DNA from: JANPBY01 sp963851405
GTDB taxonomy: Bacteria > Actinomycetota > Actinomycetes > DATJPE01
DNA length: 64,000 nucleotides
Assembly: GCA_963851405.1 (NCBI GenBank)
Contig: CAWKPB010000005.1
Coordinates: 62,001-126,000 of the forward strand
Direction: 5' to 3'
Shown here in pieces: positions 35,946 through 44,456 of the stretch. The notes beneath the pieces were generated by a model. That model did no database searches, was not told where the DNA came from, and saw nothing but the letters and a program-made list of their open reading frames with translations. A program made the translations under genes and the position numbers. The first letter of the stretch is position 1; each line of letters opens with the position of its first letter.

Positions 35946-37851
35946 GGCTCGCGGCCTGCCCTTCGCTGCTCTCCTCGGCGCGGATCAAGTGGACGACGGC
36001 GTTGATCAGGGCCAGGTGGGTGAAGGCTTGCGGGAAGTTGCCCAGATGCCGCCCGCTGCGCGGGTCGATCTCCTCGGCGTAGAGCTGCAGCGGGCTGGCG
36101 TAGGCCAGCAGGCGCTCACACAACCTGCGAGCTCGGTCGACCTCCCCGATCTCGACGAGAGCCGAAACCAGCCAGAAGGAGCAGATGGCGAAACTGCCCT
36201 CTTCCCCGCTCAGCCCGTCGTCGGTTTCCTCGGTTCGGTAGCGCAGGACGAGGCCGTCCTCGGTCAGTTCGTCAGCAATCGCCAGGACGGTGCCCCGGAT
36301 TCGAGGGTCGTCGGGAGGAAGGAAGCGCATCAACGGGAGGAGGAGGAGCGAGGCGTCCAGGGCCGCGGATCCGTAATGCTGGGTGAAGACACCTCGGGTA
36401 TCCACGCCCTGTGCACAGATATCGGCGTGGATCTCGTCCGCGATCGCTTGCCACTGCGTCGCGAATTCTGGCTCGTCGTGGAGCGTCGCCAGACGTGCGC
36501 CTCGGTCCAGGGCCACCCAGCACATCAGCTTGCTCGACGTGAAGTGCCGGGGCTCTCCCCGTACCTCCCAGATGCCACGATCGGGCAGTCGCCAGTTCGC
36601 GATGGCTTGTTCCACCTGCTCTTTCAAAATCGACCACAGAGCGGACGACGTCCGCTGGCGTGAGCGAACGTGGAGGTACACCGAGTCAAGAACTGCGCCC
36701 CACACATCGTGCTGACGCTGGTCATAGGCCCCGTTTCCGATGCGCACGGGCTTCGCTGCGTCGTATCCGCGAAGGTGCGGGAGCGTGGACTCGGCGAGTT
36801 GCCGCTCTCCGCCGACGCCGTACATCACCTGGAGGGGCTCACCGTCTTGGCAGACGTCGGCGATGAAGGCGAAGAAGTCATCGGCCTCGCGCTCGAGACC
36901 CAGGGTATAGAGGCCCCACAAGGCGAAGGTGCTGTCCCGGATCCAGGTGTAGCGGTAGTCCCAGTTGCGTTCCCCCTGAGGGGTCTCGGGCAGGGACGTC
37001 GTGGACGCGGCGAGCAACGCACCAGTGGGTGCGTAGGTCAGGCCCTTGAGCGCGAGTGCGCTGCGCTGGAGGTAGGTCCGCCAGGGGTGATCGGGAAACT
37101 CGCCCGCCGTGATCCACTCCCTCCAGTGCTCGGCGGTCCGCCCTAGTCGTACTTTGGCTTCCGCGAACGTCTTCGGTGGCACCACGTCGGACCAGGAAAG
37201 CGCCACGAAGTGCTCGTCGCCATCGGTCATCCGGGTCCGGGCCACGGCGCTTCGCCCGTCGATGCCGACGCGCAGATCACTGGTGAGCCGAAGGCGCAGC
37301 CCTGACTCCCGCTGCGTCGTTGCCAGGGCGTCGTAGCCGGAGCCGGTGTACTCCCACGTCGCGTCCTCGCGGCCGTAGTCGAAGGACGGGGCGCAGTCCA
37401 TCGTCAGGTCCACCGATCCGGACACACACCGGACCGTGCGCAACAGGCAGTGCTCGGCGTCGAAGTCGCTGGGGGAGCGTCGATGAGTCGTGGACCGATC
37501 GGTGAGGTTGTGCCATGGCCCCATGACGAGGGCATCCCGAACGATGATCCATCCGGTCCCGGTCTGCCAGGTGGTCTCCAGCATCAGGCTGCCGGGGAGG
37601 TATCGGCGGGCGGCGGGAACGGATACGTCATCCGGCCCGAGCCGGAAGGCGCCCGCGGCTCGATCGAGGATCGCACCGAAGATGCTGGGCGAGTCCGGCC
37701 TCGGGACGCACATCCATTCCACGCTCCCACTGGGGGCGATCAGGCAGGTGGACTCGCAATCGGACAAGAAGGCGTAGTCGGCAATGGGCGGGAAGCTGCT
37801 GCGCGCATGAACTCCAGCGTCGGTGTCTTGCGGGAAGGTCATGTCGACCAT
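35911..37851 (-). CDS. Glycoside hydrolase family 15 protein (trehalase/glucoamylase-like)
   Basis: About 646 residues, cytoplasmic. The N-terminal beta domain starts FPPIADYAFLSDCESTCLIAPSGSVEWMCVPRPDSPSIFG, very like mycobacterial GH15 trehalases. The (alpha/alpha)6 catalytic domain includes GERNWDYRYTWIRDSTFALW, and a likely catalytic Glu lies in LSGEEGSFAICSFWLVSAL. Trehalose or another alpha-glucoside is the probable substrate, which fits the glgC/GlgM alpha-glucan genes elsewhere in the window. The start is one of ATG 37851 or ATG 37842; no strong ribosome site decides between them. Confidence 0.9.
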   Translation of the reverse strand: MVDMTFPQDTDAGVHARSSFPPIADYAFLSDCESTCLIAPSGSVEWMCVPRPDSPSIFGAILDRAAGAFRLGPDDVSVPAARRYLPGSLMLETTWQTGTGWIIVRDALVMGPWHNLTDRSTTHRRSPSDFDAEHCLLRTVRCVSGSVDLTMDCAPSFDYGREDATWEYTGSGYDALATTQRESGLRLRLTSDLRVGIDGRSAVARTRMTDGDEHFVALSWSDVVPPKTFAEAKVRLGRTAEHWREWITAGEFPDHPWRTYLQRSALALKGLTYAPTGALLAASTTSLPETPQGERNWDYRYTWIRDSTFALWGLYTLGLEREADDFFAFIADVCQDGEPLQVMYGVGGERQLAESTLPHLRGYDAAKPVRIGNGAYDQRQHDVWGAVLDSVYLHVRSRQRTSSALWSILKEQVEQAIANWRLPDRGIWEVRGEPRHFTSSKLMCWVALDRGARLATLHDEPEFATQWQAIADEIHADICAQGVDTRGVFTQHYGSAALDASLLLLPLMRFLPPDDPRIRGTVLAIADELTEDGLVLRYRTEETDDGLSGEEGSFAICSFWLVSALVEIGEVDRARRLCERLLAYASPLQLYAEEIDPRSGRHLGNFPQAFTHLALINAVVHLIRAEESSEGQAASHAFAAAHQGSS

Positions 37852-37893
37852 CTTGCCCAACCCTGACGACCGGGGCTGGACGGTGTGCGGAAC

Positions 37894-38967
37894 CTAGCCG
37901 CGTCGCCCGCGGCCGCCCGGTGCCCCAGCGCCGGCAACGACTGCCGTCGTGACGGGGTCCTCATCCGGCGCGTCCAGGCTCGGATATCCACCGATCATGC
38001 GGCTGACCGAGTCGGTGCCGTAGTCCGCGGGTGCGACGAGCAGGGCATCGAAATCGGTCTCCAGCGGATCCTCTGGTCCGTTCACGCGTCGGCGGTACAG
38101 GCCGAGGAGGGGGATCTGGATGAGTAGCCAGGCGATGGCTATGAGCGCCCACGGATAACTCGTGGTTTCGTTCGATGTGGTGGTCGGCTGGTCCACTCCC
38201 GACACGGTGGCCTTCACCGTGTAGCGGCCGAATGTGGGTGGGCCCAAGGTGACGGGGATCGTGGCTGTGGCGCTGGCGCCTGGGGCGATCTCCCCCAACT
38301 GCGGCTGCGCGACGATGCTGGTGGGGTCCGCGCCCTGACCCGCGGTGACCACCACGGGTGGGTTCAACAGAGGGACCGTCCCAGTGTTCTGCACGGTCAG
38401 CGTGAAGTCGCGGCGGGCCGCGCCCCCGAGCCATGCCGTCCACGGGCCCGTCCCTGTCAAGGTGCTGCTGACTTCGACGGTTCTCCGGATTACTTGGGTG
38501 TTCGGCGTGGCGGTGTCTGCCCCAAGTACCTCGAACGGTTGGTCGACGGCCCGCAGACTCTCGGGGCTTGAGACGTGAATCACGCAGGGGCACGGTGCGG
38601 GTGGAGTGCCGACAACCATGTCAACGAAGAACGTTCCCTCAGGCGTGCTCGTCGTCGTAACGGCGTTCGGCAGGTCGCAATCGCTGACGCCATTGAGGAA
38701 CAGGTTTCCGCACAGAGCCACCTGAAGGAGTACGTGCCGATGGCCATCCCTGGCCCTGAACCACGATCGGAGTGCCCGGTTTGCCGAAGGGCGGGCTGGC
38801 GGTAGCGCCCAATTGCACGGTCTCGTCCGCAGGCACTTCTGTCGAGGCGTTGGCGTAGGGGACGGATCCACTGAGCCCGTGTCCACGGCTCCAGCCGCTG
38901 TCGCGTAACCACCGACGAACGCGCAGATCAGCAGCGTCAGGCTGCCTCGCCGAAGGCTCGTCGTCAT
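37894..38967 (-). pseudogene. Membrane-anchored surface protein with two frameshifts
   Basis: About 355 residues if repaired. A signal peptide (MTTSLRRGSLTLLICAFVGG) is followed by beta-rich extracellular sequence with paired cysteines (CGNLFLNGVSDCDLP, CPCVIHV) and an alpha-sandwich-like region (FTLTVQNTGTVPLLNPPVVV). A C-terminal membrane helix (YPWALIAIAWLLIQIPLLGLY) and a cytoplasmic tail complete it. Two frame changes are needed, near the GGGG at 38858-38861 and near 38742-38750; between them another frame reads STEVPADETVQLGATASPPF. The start ATG 38967 overlaps the stop of the DUF916-like gene. No exact family is recognised. Confidence 0.62.
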
Positions 38968-40018
38968 CGCGCCGCCGCGTGTGCTCCGCCCGGCTTTGAC
39001 TCCGACAGGTCGTCGCCGCCGACCTGGTCGACGGAGTCGCGCCGTCGGCGCCACAACCACACGCCGACGGCGATCGCGATTGCCACGAGAAGAAGCCACG
39101 GAATGATCCATACCACGGTGTCGCCCACTGAGGCGGGCGAGTTCTCCGTCCCTGTCACAGTGACGGTCGTTGTGATCCGATCGGCGAACGGCGGGCTCGA
39201 CCAAACGGTGGAGAAAGTGGCTTCGTTGCCGGGCAAGATTTCGGGTAGTTGCTGCGGTTCCGGCATCGAACAGGGTTCGACCGAAGCAGGCCGGTGGCCT
39301 GGACGGTGCTCGTCGGGGTGATCCGGACGTTGCCCTCATTGCGGACCGTGTAGGTGATGGTCGCTTCTCGGGGGAAGGCCAGGCCGGGGACGCCGCCTGC
39401 CTCGACATCCATGGTGACCGGACTGGACGACGCAGCTGAGGATTGAGCGGTCCGGCCGACGCGGACGTACATCCGAACACCGACGGCCTGCTGTACCTCG
39501 ATCGACGGCGCCGTCGGCCGTGGTCTGCTCACCGGTGGCCACGGGTTGAGCGACGACGATGCCACCGACATGGTCGCCAGGGGTTGCCCCGGGGGGAACG
39601 TGCATGAGTGAAGGGGACCTTGACGGTCTTTTTCGGCTTGATCGTCACCTCGGTCCTTGCCCAACGTGATCCAAGACCCGACATCGTGTTCGGCTCACCT
39701 TGCGGTCGAAGGGCGAAACCAGCCCCCGGCGAGTTGAACGCGTCAGCAGGAAAGAGCTGGAGTGTCAGCGGGTCTTCGGTGACGTTGGTGATCTGAACCG
39801 AGTCCTCGACGACCTGCCCGGCAGCCGTCTCGATCGCGAAGAACGCACGGTTGCTGGTGGTGTCTGGACGTCGTGGCTGGCTCGATGGCCCAGGATCCGT
39901 TGTTCGCCGCGATCGCTGGCGCGGCGGTCGTGACAGCCACGATTCCCGCCAGCGTGACGGCCGACACGAGGGTGACCAAGCGCCGCACAGATCGGCGGGA
40001 GGGGACCGAGCCAGACAT
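38964..40018 (-). pseudogene. DUF916/WxL-interacting-type surface protein with many frameshifts
   Basis: The pieces, read in different frames, give a coherent protein of about 350 residues. These are a signal peptide (RRLVTLVSAVTLAGIVAVTT...AIAANNGSWAIEP), then SNRAFFAIETAAGQVVEDSV and LHVPPGATPGDHVGGIVVAQP, a typical DUF916 segment. Next come VGVRMYVRVGRTAQ, ATITYTVRNEGNVRITPT, and a C-terminal helix (IIPWLLLVAIAIAVGVWLW) with an Arg-rich stop-transfer. In Firmicutes such proteins bind peptidoglycan and WxL proteins. About six single-base frame changes occur in 1 kb. It is coupled to the next surface-protein gene by ATGA. Decay or concentrated sequence error cannot be separated here. Confidence 0.68.
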
Positions 40019-40210
40019 GGGCAGAGACCTTCGACAGGGAGGGAGGTTCGCGAGCCGTCCCCCGAGCGTGCGTTCCGTTGAGTGGACCGTACCTACTCAT
40101 AGTGGAACAACACAAGGTCCCAGTTGGGTGAGCGACGTCTCATCCGGTCACGTTCCCGTCACGGATCGTGGTTCAGCCGGTCGACCGATTGGCGACTGGT
40201 CCCCAAGACG

Positions 40211-40239
40211 TTGACACTGGATAGCAGCGTGCTTACGCT
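40211..40239 (+). promoter_or_regulatory. Sigma-70-type promoter of the ABC transporter operon
   Basis: TTGACA (40211-40216), a 17-base spacer, then TACGCT (40234-40239). The expected transcript start is near 40246, about 135 bases before the lipoprotein start codon. It is nearly the same promoter as that of the minus-strand operon beginning at 54540. Confidence 0.7.
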
Positions 40240-40250
40240 CGAACAAATTT

Positions 40251-40267
40251 TTGTAACGCCGTTCCGC
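40251..40267. promoter_or_regulatory. Shared operator, site 1 (transporter promoter)
   Basis: TTGTAACGCCGTTCCGC begins 12 bases after the -10 box. It matches site 2 (minus strand 54577-54561) at 14 of 17 positions and site 3 (minus strand 57310-57294) at 11 of 17. The common form is an inverted repeat resembling GTGGAAC-AGC-GTTCCAC. The position at the start of transcription suggests repression. Confidence 0.65.
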
Positions 40268-40380
40268 TGAACGGGACAGGCTGGAACGGCGCGAGAGCGC
40301 TGGTCCGGCCAGTCGGCGTTGCTTGAGTTGCTCGGGTTGATCTTCGAGGGATGCTAGAGACGACGACAGGGAGGCCGACC

Positions 40381-41724
40381 GTGCGGATCAACCGCGTGGT
40401 GCTGGCTGGCGTCCTTGCCGGCGCTTTGCTGACCAGCGGATGTGTTCGGGCCACCACCGAAGGGTTCTTGCCGACGCAGCCGGGCACGGGCACGAGCGAC
40501 ATCGCCGCACCGGGCGTCACGGCGACGACGGTCAAGCTCGGTTTCGTTCCGGTGGACCTCGAGAAGGTCTCCAAACAGCTGGGCTTCACGGTCGCGAGCC
40601 AGGGGGATCCGGCCGCGCAGGTCCAGGCGATGGTCGACTGGGCCAACGCCAACGGCGGAATCGGTGGGCGGACCATCGAGCCGGTGGTTCGGGTCTTCGA
40701 GGCCTCGGGGGACTCACCGGAATCCGAGGAAGCGTTGTGCAAGCAGCTCACCCAGGATGATCAGGTCTTCGCGGCGGTGCTCAACGGCCAATTCCAGCCT
40801 TCGGCCCGCCCGTGCTACGCAGCCGCTAGCACGATGATGATCGACCAAACCGCGGTGCCACAAGACGACAAGAGCTTGGCCGAGCTCTCGCCGTTCCTCT
40901 GGCAGCCGAGCCTGCCGAGTTATGACGACTTTGCCAACGGCCTCATGGCGACGCTGGCCGCGAACTCCTGGTACGACGGGGCCACAAACGTGGCGATCGT
41001 GGCCCCGGACAAGCAAATCAACAAAGACCTGGTTGATGAGGTCGTGCTCCCGCAGATGCGGGAGACCTACGACGGTCCGACCGAGACGTTCTGGATCGAC
41101 ACGGCTTCTTTGGGGACCCTGAGCCAAGGTATCGAACAGGCGATCTTCCGTTTCAAGGACAAGAACGTCAGCCACGTCATCTTCTTGGGCGGAGAGCGGA
41201 TCGGCCCGTTCTTCCAAGCGACCGCGGGCATCCAGAACTTCAAGGCGCGCTATTCCTTCAGCACCTGGGACAGCCCCAATTTCATGACCGACAATCCCGA
41301 GTTGGTCCCCCAGGACTCTCTTCCTGGTTCCATCGGAGTCGGCTTCTCGCAAGGATCGGACACTCCCAACGAGTTCTACACGTGGGCGACGACGCCAGCG
41401 CAGCAGGAGTGCAAGGACATCTTCGACGAGTACGGCGTGACGTTCGAAGGGATCGACCAAGCGCGCACCGCCCTGATGTACTGCGACTCGGTGCGATTCC
41501 TTAAGGCCACCGGCGACATCGCCGGCGCCACCCTGAACGCCAACACGATCGCGGCGGCTGCCGCGACGCTGGGAGACGCCTTCCAGGCGGCGAGCGGGTT
41601 CGGCACGCGTTTTGATGCTGAGCGCCGAGCCGGGGGCAGCGCCTACAGCGTGCTGGCGTACGACACTGAGTGCGCCTGCTACCGATACCAGGGCGAGCCC
41701 CTCCCGTACCCGGAATCTCCATGA
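40381..41724 (+). CDS. ABC transporter substrate-binding lipoprotein (HAAT/branched-chain amino-acid type)
   Basis: 447 residues. The N-terminus is a lipoprotein signal (INRVVLAGVLAGALLTSGC, Cys at about 21). The mature part is a periplasmic-binding-type-1 fold: APGVTATTVKLGFV, QAMVDWANANGGIGGRTIEPV and the paired alpha/beta lobes of LivJ-like receptors. Ligands of this class include amino acids, amides and aromatic or heterocyclic acids. The start GTG 40381 follows GGGAGGCCGACC. Its stop overlaps the next start (ATGA). It lies directly behind the shared operator, so its ligand is probably the inducer-linked substrate of the neighbouring catabolic genes. Confidence 0.9.
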   Translation: MRINRVVLAGVLAGALLTSGCVRATTEGFLPTQPGTGTSDIAAPGVTATTVKLGFVPVDLEKVSKQLGFTVASQGDPAAQVQAMVDWANANGGIGGRTIEPVVRVFEASGDSPESEEALCKQLTQDDQVFAAVLNGQFQPSARPCYAAASTMMIDQTAVPQDDKSLAELSPFLWQPSLPSYDDFANGLMATLAANSWYDGATNVAIVAPDKQINKDLVDEVVLPQMRETYDGPTETFWIDTASLGTLSQGIEQAIFRFKDKNVSHVIFLGGERIGPFFQATAGIQNFKARYSFSTWDSPNFMTDNPELVPQDSLPGSIGVGFSQGSDTPNEFYTWATTPAQQECKDIFDEYGVTFEGIDQARTALMYCDSVRFLKATGDIAGATLNANTIAAAAATLGDAFQAASGFGTRFDAERRAGGSAYSVLAYDTECACYRYQGEPLPYPESP

Positions 41725-44456
41725 GCAACGCCTTCGATCCCGACTACCTAGGGCAGGCCACTCGGGTAGCCCTCGGGGTCACGGGACGTCAGCAAGTCGC
41801 GCGCTATGCGCGTGCTGCGGGCGACCGAGGTCGGGCGCGTGCCCTGGCTCTGGGCCGGCTGGGATTCGCGGATACCTTGCCGACGGTCCTTGTCGTCTTG
41901 TTGGCCTCCTCGATCGGCCCGGATCTAGGGAGCAACGAGCCGACCCTGTCCGCGGTTCTGCTGGCCCTGGCCCTGGTCACGGTCCTGGCGGCCTTCTTGT
42001 CCTTGGGTCTGGCGTCTTCGGGTCGCCGCCTCAAGGTCGCGATCATTGTGGGAACCAATGCAGGGCTGGTCGCAATCCTGGCGGCGCAGTTGTCCGCCCT
42101 GTGGGCCGTCCTGGCCCTCCTGGGGTTGCGCGCGGGCTTGTTGGGCATGGCTGCAGTGGTCCAGCGGCCGCTACTCGTCGACGTCACCCCGCCCGAGGCC
42201 CGCTTCCGCGCTTTGGCGCGCTGGCGCTCGGCGGCTGTACTCGGAGCGGCTGCTGCAGCGGGGTTTGCGGCACTCTCCGTCGGTGGCCCCGAGTGGGGTT
42301 GGCGCGGGATGCTGAGCCTGGCCGGCGGCATCGCTGCCGTCATCGGGCTCGCTGTTGCCTTCGTCGACGATCCGGGTCTCGGTGGTTTCGAGCACTCACG
42401 ACTCGTCCGGCTAGTGGGCGAGGATGCGGCTCCCTCACGACTACTCGGGAAAGTCGGCCCGTCCCTCGACCGGGTCGCGCGCACCGGCGGAGTGCGCGTC
42501 ACGCTTTCGGGTTATGTGGGGGTCGGTTTTGCCGCCGTCGCCCCGCTCCTGGCTATTGCCAGCGTGGTCGAAAGTTTGGGCTTCACGCCGATGGCCACCT
42601 ACACCGGACTGGGATTGGCCTGGCTGGCCGCCGCCATCGCGATCGTCATGGCCTCGGATGGCCTGGAAGCTCGCCGCCGCCGCTCGCCCGGAAGCCTGGC
42701 TGCCGCCGCACCGGTGTTGTTGTTGGTCTCCGTGATCGGGCTGTTCACCATCGGATCCGCCCCCAACGCGATCGCGGTGCTCATCGGAGCCGGAGTCGTG
42801 GCCGCTGGCGCAGGGCTGGCGGCGGCCGTCTTGGATGCGACTGCGCTGTCCTCCGTGGAGCCAGCTGACCGGCCGGCGGTCTCCGCGATCACCGCGCTGT
42901 CCATGGCTGGCGGTGGCGTTCTCGGCTTGGTCTGGCTGGAGCTCCTGGGCAACCGCTACACCACGACCACGGCCCTCGTCACGCTGGCGATCCCCGTCGC
43001 AGCGTGTGCGCTGGCTACCTGGCGGCTGCCGCGGGCCGCCGACTCGTCGCTGGACGATCTTGTGGCCGCCCAGGTCCTACGTGCCGAGCAGTTTCCTGCG
43101 CCAGAAGAGGCCGAAGTTCCTCGGTGGGCGCGGTCGGTGGACACCTCCGCGCTTTGGCGTCCGTCGCTTCCGGCCGCTTTGCTTGCGCCGGCGGCCTACG
43201 CCGCAGCGACTCCCTCGCAACGGGCGCTGCCGGCACCCGCGGCGCCCGTCACGGCAGGGCCACCTTCCGCGCAACTACCGGGGGTCGTTCCAGCTAGCTC
43301 GCCGATGCGCACCGTCGACTACCAGTTGACGAAGGCGGAGGAGATCAACCCCCTCGACCCCAACGTTCCCCTCGAGGCCGTGATGGCCGCCGACCACCGA
43401 ACGGTTCCGGGTGTCGTCGTCCCCGCGGCGGTCGGAGGTACGGCTTTGGTGGCGCGGCTCGTCGCGGATCCGTCAGCCGGCCCTGCATCTCACGGCAGCA
43501 ACGGCCAGAACGGGAGCAACGGCAGTTCCAGGAACGGCCTCAGCCCCGCCGTCGATCTGCTTCCGTCCGGTCCCGGACACGATGCCGACCTGGATCCGCT
43601 GACCGCGCCCATCGACCAGCTCGGTGCCTACGAAGTCGGCGCTGTCTGGGAGTACTCGCTGTCCGGCGCCTCAACTAGCCAGAGGCCGGAAGCGCCCAAG
43701 GCCGAACGACCCAACGTTCTCGAGGCTCGTGGTGTCAGCTATTCCTATGGCTCCGTGCAGGTGCTCTTCGATGTGGATCTGCGCGTGGAGGAAGGGGAAC
43801 TGGTCGCCCTCCTTGGCCCCAACGGGGTGGGCAAGACCACGCTTCTACGCAATTTGTCCGGTCTCGCGAAGCCGTCCTCGGGGCAAATCCTCCTCGGCGG
43901 CGAGGACGTCACCCGGCTCGGAGCCTCTCGCCGCGTGCCGCTGGGGTTGTCGGAGATCGTGGGAGGTCAGGCCATCTTTGGCTCGATGACGATCGCTGAG
44001 AACCTCCGGATGTACGGCTTCTCCCTCGGGCGGGACAAGGCCGGAGTCGACGCCGGCACCAAGGCCGCCTTCGAGGTCTTCCCTCGCCTTGCGGAGCGTA
44101 GGGACCAATTCGCCTCCACCCTGTCCGGCGGAGAGCAGCAGATGCTCGGGCTGTCCAAGGCCCTGATGCTCAAGCCGAAAGTGTTGCTCGTCGATGAGTT
44201 CTCACTCGGGCTCGCACCGGTGGTGGTCGGTGAGCTGATGGGATTGGTGCGGCGACTCAACGCCGACGGCACGGCCATTCTGCTGGTCGAGCAGTCGGTC
44301 AACGTCGCGCTGGCGCTGGTGCGGCGCGTGTACTTCATGGAGAAGGGTCGTGTCGTCTACGAAGGGCTGGCTGACGACCTTCGAGGACGACCGGACCTGG
44401 TCGCCGATCTAACCCTGGGCGGCCACGCCGACCGGTTGGCCGAGGCCAAGAGATGA
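41721..44456 (+). CDS. Fusion of an MFS-like membrane domain and a LivF-type ABC ATPase
   Basis: 911 residues. Residues 1-435 contain about twelve hydrophobic helices with MFS-like features, including LDATALSSVEPADRPAVSAITALSMAGGG. A 230-residue low-complexity linker (Ala/Pro-rich, then SHGSNGQNGSNGSSRNG) follows. From about 675 a complete LivF ATPase is present: LLGPNGVGKTTLLRNLSG (Walker A), the STLSGGEQQMLGLSKAL signature, and KVLLVDEFSLGLAP (Walker B, with Phe after DE instead of the usual Pro). The ATPase should pair with the LivG domain of the next protein. The role of the membrane half is not predictable: extra permease, sensor or anchor. The start ATG 41721 and the stop are both coupled to neighbours. 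Confidence 0.88.
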   Translation: MSNAFDPDYLGQATRVALGVTGRQQVARYARAAGDRGRARALALGRLGFADTLPTVLVVLLASSIGPDLGSNEPTLSAVLLALALVTVLAAFLSLGLASSGRRLKVAIIVGTNAGLVAILAAQLSALWAVLALLGLRAGLLGMAAVVQRPLLVDVTPPEARFRALARWRSAAVLGAAAAAGFAALSVGGPEWGWRGMLSLAGGIAAVIGLAVAFVDDPGLGGFEHSRLVRLVGEDAAPSRLLGKVGPSLDRVARTGGVRVTLSGYVGVGFAAVAPLLAIASVVESLGFTPMATYTGLGLAWLAAAIAIVMASDGLEARRRRSPGSLAAAAPVLLLVSVIGLFTIGSAPNAIAVLIGAGVVAAGAGLAAAVLDATALSSVEPADRPAVSAITALSMAGGGVLGLVWLELLGNRYTTTTALVTLAIPVAACALATWRLPRAADSSLDDLVAAQVLRAEQFPAPEEAEVPRWARSVDTSALWRPSLPAALLAPAAYAAATPSQRALPAPAAPVTAGPPSAQLPGVVPASSPMRTVDYQLTKAEEINPLDPNVPLEAVMAADHRTVPGVVVPAAVGGTALVARLVADPSAGPASHGSNGQNGSNGSSRNGLSPAVDLLPSGPGHDADLDPLTAPIDQLGAYEVGAVWEYSLSGASTSQRPEAPKAERPNVLEARGVSYSYGSVQVLFDVDLRVEEGELVALLGPNGVGKTTLLRNLSGLAKPSSGQILLGGEDVTRLGASRRVPLGLSEIVGGQAIFGSMTIAENLRMYGFSLGRDKAGVDAGTKAAFEVFPRLAERRDQFASTLSGGEQQMLGLSKALMLKPKVLLVDEFSLGLAPVVVGELMGLVRRLNADGTAILLVEQSVNVALALVRRVYFMEKGRVVYEGLADDLRGRPDLVADLTLGGHADRLAEAKR

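Larger units (their letters stand above)
40019..40380. other. 362-base intergenic regulatory region
   Basis: No gene is seen. The left part is the leader of the minus-strand DUF916-like gene. The right part holds a strong plus-strand promoter (40211-40239), an ACAAA-TT-TTTGT palindrome at 40243-40254 near the expected transcript start, the 17-bp shared operator at 40251-40267, and CCGTTC-CGCT-GAACGG at 40259-40274. A lone half-site GTGGAAC occurs at 40102-40108. Confidence 0.6.

Noticed and set aside
37894..39480. A single 528-residue minus-strand gene
   Set aside because: The upstream part is Arg/Ser-rich nonsense read out of frame through the DUF916-like gene; the real start with a signal peptide is ATG 38967.
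40102..40108. GTGGAAC half-site before the transporter promoter as a fourth operator
   Set aside because: Only one arm matches; the other half reads AACACAAGG and no palindrome forms.
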